Part shown: piece after piece, positions 23,132 to 24,540 of the stretch
How the letters are laid out: each line of letters begins with the position of its first letter
Numbering within the stretch: position 1 is the stretch's first letter
Source of the DNA: a virus
Virus record (IMG/VR): IMGVR_UViG_3300044825_000127
Span: 1 to 24,540 of that record
DNA: 24,540 nucleotides
Strand: one strand, 5' to 3'
Program-made: the position numbers and the translations under genes
The notes under the pieces: model-generated
What the model was told of the DNA's origin: nothing
Databases searched by the model: none
The model's input: only the letters and a program-made list of their open reading frames with translations

Positions 23132-23383
23132 TCACCATTTAACCTTGTTTGCCCAATATGCCGCGCTCATTTTACCCTTGGCGATGTTGGCTGCGTGACG
23201 CGCTTTGAAGGCTTCGTTACGCTTTGACCCTTCAGGACTGCCGCTTACGCCTTGTTGCCCGAAACGGATCAGCTTGACCTCATCACCCGATTTCGCCAAA
23301 ACAGCATGGCTTTTTGTGGGGTGGCTTGGCGTTTTCTTTGGCTTGTTGTAACCGGAAAACGTTTCTGATCCTCGCTTAATCAC
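23132..23383 (-). CDS. Small basic phage protein (FKARHAANIAKGKMSAAYWANKVKW type)
   Basis: 83 residues from GTG 23383. AAGG lies 9 bases upstream; a TTG at 23392 sits directly against that site and is less likely, and the nearby ATG is out of frame. The sequence is Lys-rich with SGYNKPKKTPSHPTKSHAV near the start, KLIRFGQQGVSGSPEGSKR in the middle and a C-terminal helix (FKARHAANIAKGKMSAAYWANKVKW). I recognise this ending from many short-tailed marine and freshwater phage genomes, where the gene sits near the terminase and portal. Its function is not known; the basic character suggests DNA contact. Confidence 0.7.
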   Translation of the reverse strand: MIKRGSETFSGYNKPKKTPSHPTKSHAVLAKSGDEVKLIRFGQQGVSGSPEGSKRNEAFKARHAANIAKGKMSAAYWANKVKW

Positions 23384-23388
23384 GCCAT

Positions 23389-23919
23389 TCAACCTTGTTG
23401 CGGGAAGTTTGACCGATAGAAACGCATAGCTTGCATTGAGCGTCGACTATCTTGGGCTCGTGTGATAGGGCCGCCAACGAGCCATGCGTCGCATGTTCTT
23501 GCTGCGGCGCACTTGAAATGGAAGAGTTCGCAATAACCGAGATTTGCGGCTTCTTGAACAGCATCCTCAAGATCCACGTCCATGCCTTCATCATCGTTTT
23601 CTTCGCCTTCCATAGCGGCGTTTTCAGCGTCGCCTTCATAATCGTCGTCGCTTTCTTCGTCGCTTTCTTCGCCATCTTCGCCGTGCATACCGTCTGTGAT
23701 GCACTCGATCATTTCTGGCGTCTGAATAAACGCTGCGCAATTACCGCAACGCATGCTCATGGCTTGATCTAAGTCAGTGTTCCAAGTCTTTGATTTTGCT
23801 TGCCAAAATTCATCGTTTGGCATTTCAGGATTAGCAGGGCCATAGCCCACATTGGCAAAAGCCCAATTCCTGTTCTTTAGGTTCGCCAGTGCATCCGTGG
23901 TTTCAATAGGGCATTGCAT
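23389..23919 (-). CDS. Cys-rich acidic protein with HiPIP-like signature
   Basis: 176 residues from ATG 23919, in TGATG overlap with the previous gene, with GGAAG upstream. Cysteines are C58 and C61 (CGNC), C73, C130, C137 and C143. The stretch YCELFHFKCAAARTCDAW (129-146) resembles the second Cys pair of high-potential iron-sulfur proteins, which read CxLFPGK...CxAW, and CGNC resembles their first pair. Between the two pairs is a long acidic insert (about 81-119). Related phage proteins with an MHHFKCHSARxCRTW-like core exist; their function is unsettled. It could bind a 4Fe-4S cluster or zinc. The phage role, for example in packaging or assembly, is unknown. Confidence 0.7.
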   Translation of the reverse strand: MQCPIETTDALANLKNRNWAFANVGYGPANPEMPNDEFWQAKSKTWNTDLDQAMSMRCGNCAAFIQTPEMIECITDGMHGEDGEESDEESDDDYEGDAENAAMEGEENDDEGMDVDLEDAVQEAANLGYCELFHFKCAAARTCDAWLVGGPITRAQDSRRSMQAMRFYRSNFPQQG

Positions 23920-24083
23920 CACATCGGCTTCCGCGTGATCCCTGCCTCGGAAAGCGCAATCGCAACGGCTTGTTTGGGATTCTTAACCTTCGGGCCTTCC
24001 TTGCTACCTGAATGCAATTTGCCCGCTTTGTACTCGCGCATAACTTTGCTGATCTTTTTCTCGGCTTTGGTTTTCTTCATCAT
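23919..24083 (-). CDS. 54-aa basic protein, DUF6496-like
   Basis: Read by hand: ATG 24083 (a second ATG follows at 24080) to TGA at 23919. The 54 residues begin MMKKTKAEKKISKVM and carry the conserved core EYKAGKLHSGSKEGPKVKNP, then KQAVAIALSEAGIT. This Lys-rich pattern is known in small phage and bacterial proteins (DUF6496-type; a name I recall and have not verified here). The gene overlaps both neighbours, as ATGA with the 108-aa gene and TGATG with the Cys-rich gene. Function is unassigned; similar proteins are often near portal and terminase genes. Confidence 0.75.
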   Translation of the reverse strand: MMKKTKAEKKISKVMREYKAGKLHSGSKEGPKVKNPKQAVAIALSEAGITRKPM

Positions 24084-24406
24084 GGAATGATGTCCGTAAT
24101 GGATACGTTGATGTTAGACGCGCTGCCTCGCAGAAACGCTATTTTGTCACCAGGCGCAACACGAAAATACTCAATACATGGCGCTGGCATGATCATGCTT
24201 GTCGATGTTGCCGTTGGGTTTGTGCCAATTTCAAAGTGAACGTGCGAATCTGTGTTGGCAACCGCCACGCGCATGAGCGTGACGCCCGTTCCCGCGGCGT
24301 GTGACTGCTGACTTGTATTGTCAACGGTTAAAAACGTTGTCGTGCCAAATTTGCCGACAATAGCGGGCCATAGCTGGCCCTGCGAATCGCGAAGGTTCTT
24401 GCTCAC
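24080..24406 (-). CDS. Beta-rich small virion-associated protein candidate
   Basis: 108 residues from GTG 24406 with AGGAAG 2 bases upstream, overlapping the preceding stop as GTGA. It is largely beta: TTTFLTVDNTS, VTLMRVAVANTDSHVHFEI, then IMPAPCIEYFRVAPGDKIAFLRG and NINVSITDI. The last block, with APGDKIAFL before a Ser/Asn-rich strand, is the usual shape of a jelly-roll or decoration-like protein. No named family is recognised. It may be a head decoration or fibre-base protein; alternatives include an unrelated structural protein. Confidence 0.65.
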   Translation of the reverse strand: MSKNLRDSQGQLWPAIVGKFGTTTFLTVDNTSQQSHAAGTGVTLMRVAVANTDSHVHFEIGTNPTATSTSMIMPAPCIEYFRVAPGDKIAFLRGSASNINVSITDIIP

Positions 24407-24540
24407 TTCTTCCTCGCAGCGCGCATATTATCAACCAAATTAGGGTAAGGGCGGCCAGCGGACTTCGCCATTGCCTTTGCGCTAGCCTTTTCCTTTTTGG
24501 ATAAAGGTTCGCTCTTGCCAACTGATTTTGGACGTGGCTT
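24403..24540 (-). CDS. Partial Lys-rich protein, C-terminal 45 residues
   Basis: The frame enters from the right edge and ends at TGA (24405-24403), leaving 45 residues that start KPRPKSVGKSEPLSKKEK. They continue with KAMAKSAGRPYPNLVDNMRA and end in ARKK. The composition is strongly basic, and a conserved AGRPYPNLVDN core is present; proteins of this build occur beside the terminase/portal genes of similar phages. Its N-terminus is outside the window. An alternative frame over the same bases (24321-24521) looks like a shadow because its sequence is Arg/Trp-rich without a recognisable pattern. Confidence 0.7.
   Translation of the reverse strand, partial: KPRPKSVGKSEPLSKKEKASAKAMAKSAGRPYPNLVDNMRAARKK

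Noticed and set aside
1-24540. CRISPR arrays, tRNA genes, insertion sequences and attachment sites
   Set aside because: I saw no evenly spaced direct repeats outside coding repeats, no cloverleaf-like stretch in the few gaps, and no transposase or integrase gene.

Overview
The window is one continuous stretch of a tailed double-stranded DNA phage genome. Every credible gene lies on the minus strand, so transcription runs from position 24540 down to 1. Genes are tightly packed, with many 1-20 base overlaps (ATGA, TGATG, TAATG) and no gene-free stretch above about 110 bases. Both ends cut through genes. The set is that of a short-tailed (podovirus-like) phage: portal, scaffold, an SU10-type major capsid protein and a head-tail adaptor are followed by fibre-like proteins, lysis genes and large Ala/Gln-rich virion proteins. 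No tape measure, tail tube or sheath gene is visible. The GH24 lysozyme without a signal peptide and the 3-TM holin point to a Gram-negative host. Nothing in the window identifies the host further; the style resembles uncultured aquatic proteobacterial phages, which is an impression and not a measurement.

Layout in transcription order. (1) 24540-23132: small accessory proteins before the portal, including a Lys-rich partial gene, a beta-rich 108-aa protein, a 54-aa basic protein (DUF6496-like), a Cys-rich acidic protein with an iron-sulfur-like signature, and an 83-aa basic protein. (2) 23128-18762: portal, 86-aa helical protein, scaffold and major capsid protein, closed by a strong intrinsic terminator at 18723-18746. 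(3) 18720-16682: a 106-aa protein, a GT-A glycosyltransferase, the head-tail adaptor and a 131-aa structural protein. (4) 16677-12486: receptor-side proteins. These are a 374-aa protein with twelve exact-length 20-residue repeats, a 241-aa fibre-like protein, a 671-aa protein built from three LamG modules, and a Trp-rich 96-aa protein. (5) 12482-11352: lysis cassette with a 59-aa XhlA-like protein, a holin and a lysozyme. (6) 11349-3811: tail hub candidate, a DUF4214-repeat protein, a GNAT-like protein, an S74 chaperone-tipped protein and two large Ala/Gln-rich proteins that are candidate ejection proteins, closed by a second terminator at 3757-3783. (7) 3700-1: a RuvC-like resolvase followed by a sugar cassette: SDR epimerase/dehydratase, C-methyltransferase of the TylC3/NovU type, a GT-A-like glycosyltransferase and the start of another gene.

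The most interesting biology is the combination of a sugar-nucleotide-modifying cassette at the left with a separate glycosyltransferase in the head module. The phage may make or alter a branched sugar and decorate its virion or the host surface. The 20-residue repeat protein and the triple LamG protein are the other clear standouts. Several starts were moved from the longest reading frame: to ATG codons with better ribosome binding sites in most cases, to the first ATG inside a terminator-spanning frame at 18720, and to a GTG at 23383. Two genes below 60 codons were recovered by hand.
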